From positions 1 to 5,204 of the forward strand of contig JAJYKN010000149.1 of the NCBI GenBank assembly GCA_021788515.1: DNA of 5,204 nt. Direction: 5' to 3'. Under the pieces are notes generated by a model. It was given only the letters and a program-made list of their open reading frames with translations, did no database searches and was not told the origin of the DNA. The translations under genes and the position numbers were made by a program. This DNA comes from Nitrospirota bacterium (GTDB lineage: Bacteria > Nitrospirota > UBA9217). Below are positions 4,845 through 5,204 of this stretch, piece by piece. Numbering within the stretch: the stretch's first letter is position 1; each line of letters starts with the position of its first letter.

Positions 4845-5204
4845 ATGGCTAAGCAAAGAGTGCTCAGCGGCATGCAGCCGAGCGGGTTCCTGCACCTCGG
4901 AAACCTCATGGGCGCACTCGACAACTGGCGGAAGCTGCAGGACCAGTACGAGTGCTACTATTTCATCGCCGACTGGCATGCGCTTACCACGAACTACGCC
5001 GACACGTCCAAAATCCGCACCTATATCCAAGAGATGGTGATCGACTGGCTCGCGGCAGGGCTCGATCCCGAAAAGGCAGTCCTGTTCCGGCAGTCACTGG
5101 TGCCCGAGCATGCCGTCCTCCATGTGCTTTTGTCCATGTCCACGCCCCTTCCCTGGCTCGAACGCGTGCCCACGTACAAGGAAAAGATCGAGCAGATCCA
5201 GGAC
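4845..5204 (+). CDS. trpS: Tryptophan--tRNA ligase, N-terminal 120 residues (cut by window edge)
   Basis: A class I aminoacyl-tRNA synthetase that charges tRNA-Trp with tryptophan using ATP, in the cytoplasm. The N-terminus reads RVLSGMQPSGFLHLGNLMGAL, where PSGFLHLGN carries the HIGH-type ATP-binding signature (H17-N20). It is followed by the TrpRS-typical YYFIADWHALTT (39-50), LAAGLDPEKAVLFRQS (69-84) and PEHAVLHVLLSMSTPLPWLERVPTYKEK (87-114). The KMSKS loop and anticodon-binding domain lie beyond the window; about one third of the usual 320-350 residues is visible. AAAGGA lies 6 bases before ATG 4845. It follows the protease by 94 bases in the same direction, so co-transcription is possible across the inverted repeat; no separate promoter of good quality was found. 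Confidence 0.97.
   Translation, partial: MAKQRVLSGMQPSGFLHLGNLMGALDNWRKLQDQYECYYFIADWHALTTNYADTSKIRTYIQEMVIDWLAAGLDPEKAVLFRQSLVPEHAVLHVLLSMSTPLPWLERVPTYKEKIEQIQD

Overview
The window looks like the junction between a chromosomal housekeeping region and an integrated mobile island in a moderately GC-rich Gram-negative bacterium. The gene set is a LivJ-fold/TPR lipoprotein resembling penicillin-binding protein activators, then an M50 site-2 protease, then trpS. Together with a GAAGTCAGAAG-type intergenic repeat, this resembles Desulfobacterota (Geobacter-like) or Nitrospirota genomes. That placement is inference from gene content and style, not a database match.

Left part (1 to about 1634, minus strand): a complete P4-type tyrosine integrase with an N-terminal DUF4102-like domain. 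Fifteen bases behind its stop lies the start of an unlisted cargo gene that runs off the left edge and carries a CPLCH zinc-finger-like motif. Upstream of the integrase are three evenly phased GGGTATACG sites, candidate Int-binding or autoregulatory sites. A strong hairpin terminator separates the integrase promoter region from a tRNA-Ala(CGC) gene. Integrase and tRNA share one orientation and the integrase lies at the tRNA 3' end, the classic layout of an island inserted at a tRNA 3' end. The island would extend leftward, and its far boundary is outside the window.

Middle (1711-1944): no gene. It holds the leftward tRNA promoter, an overlapping consensus-like rightward promoter, and a near-perfect sigma70 promoter (TTGACA-17-TATAGT).

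Right part (1945-5204, plus strand): a 36-codon, extremely basic small ORF is followed after 4 bases by the 642-residue lipoprotein gene, apparently one transcription unit. A second TTGACA promoter precedes the 225-residue M50 protease. A spacer containing an imperfect inverted repeat then leads to the 5' third of trpS, cut by the right edge. The envelope genes and trpS look like ordinary vertically inherited core genes. The novelty, if any, is in the island cargo ORF, the phased sites before the integrase, and the small basic ORF.
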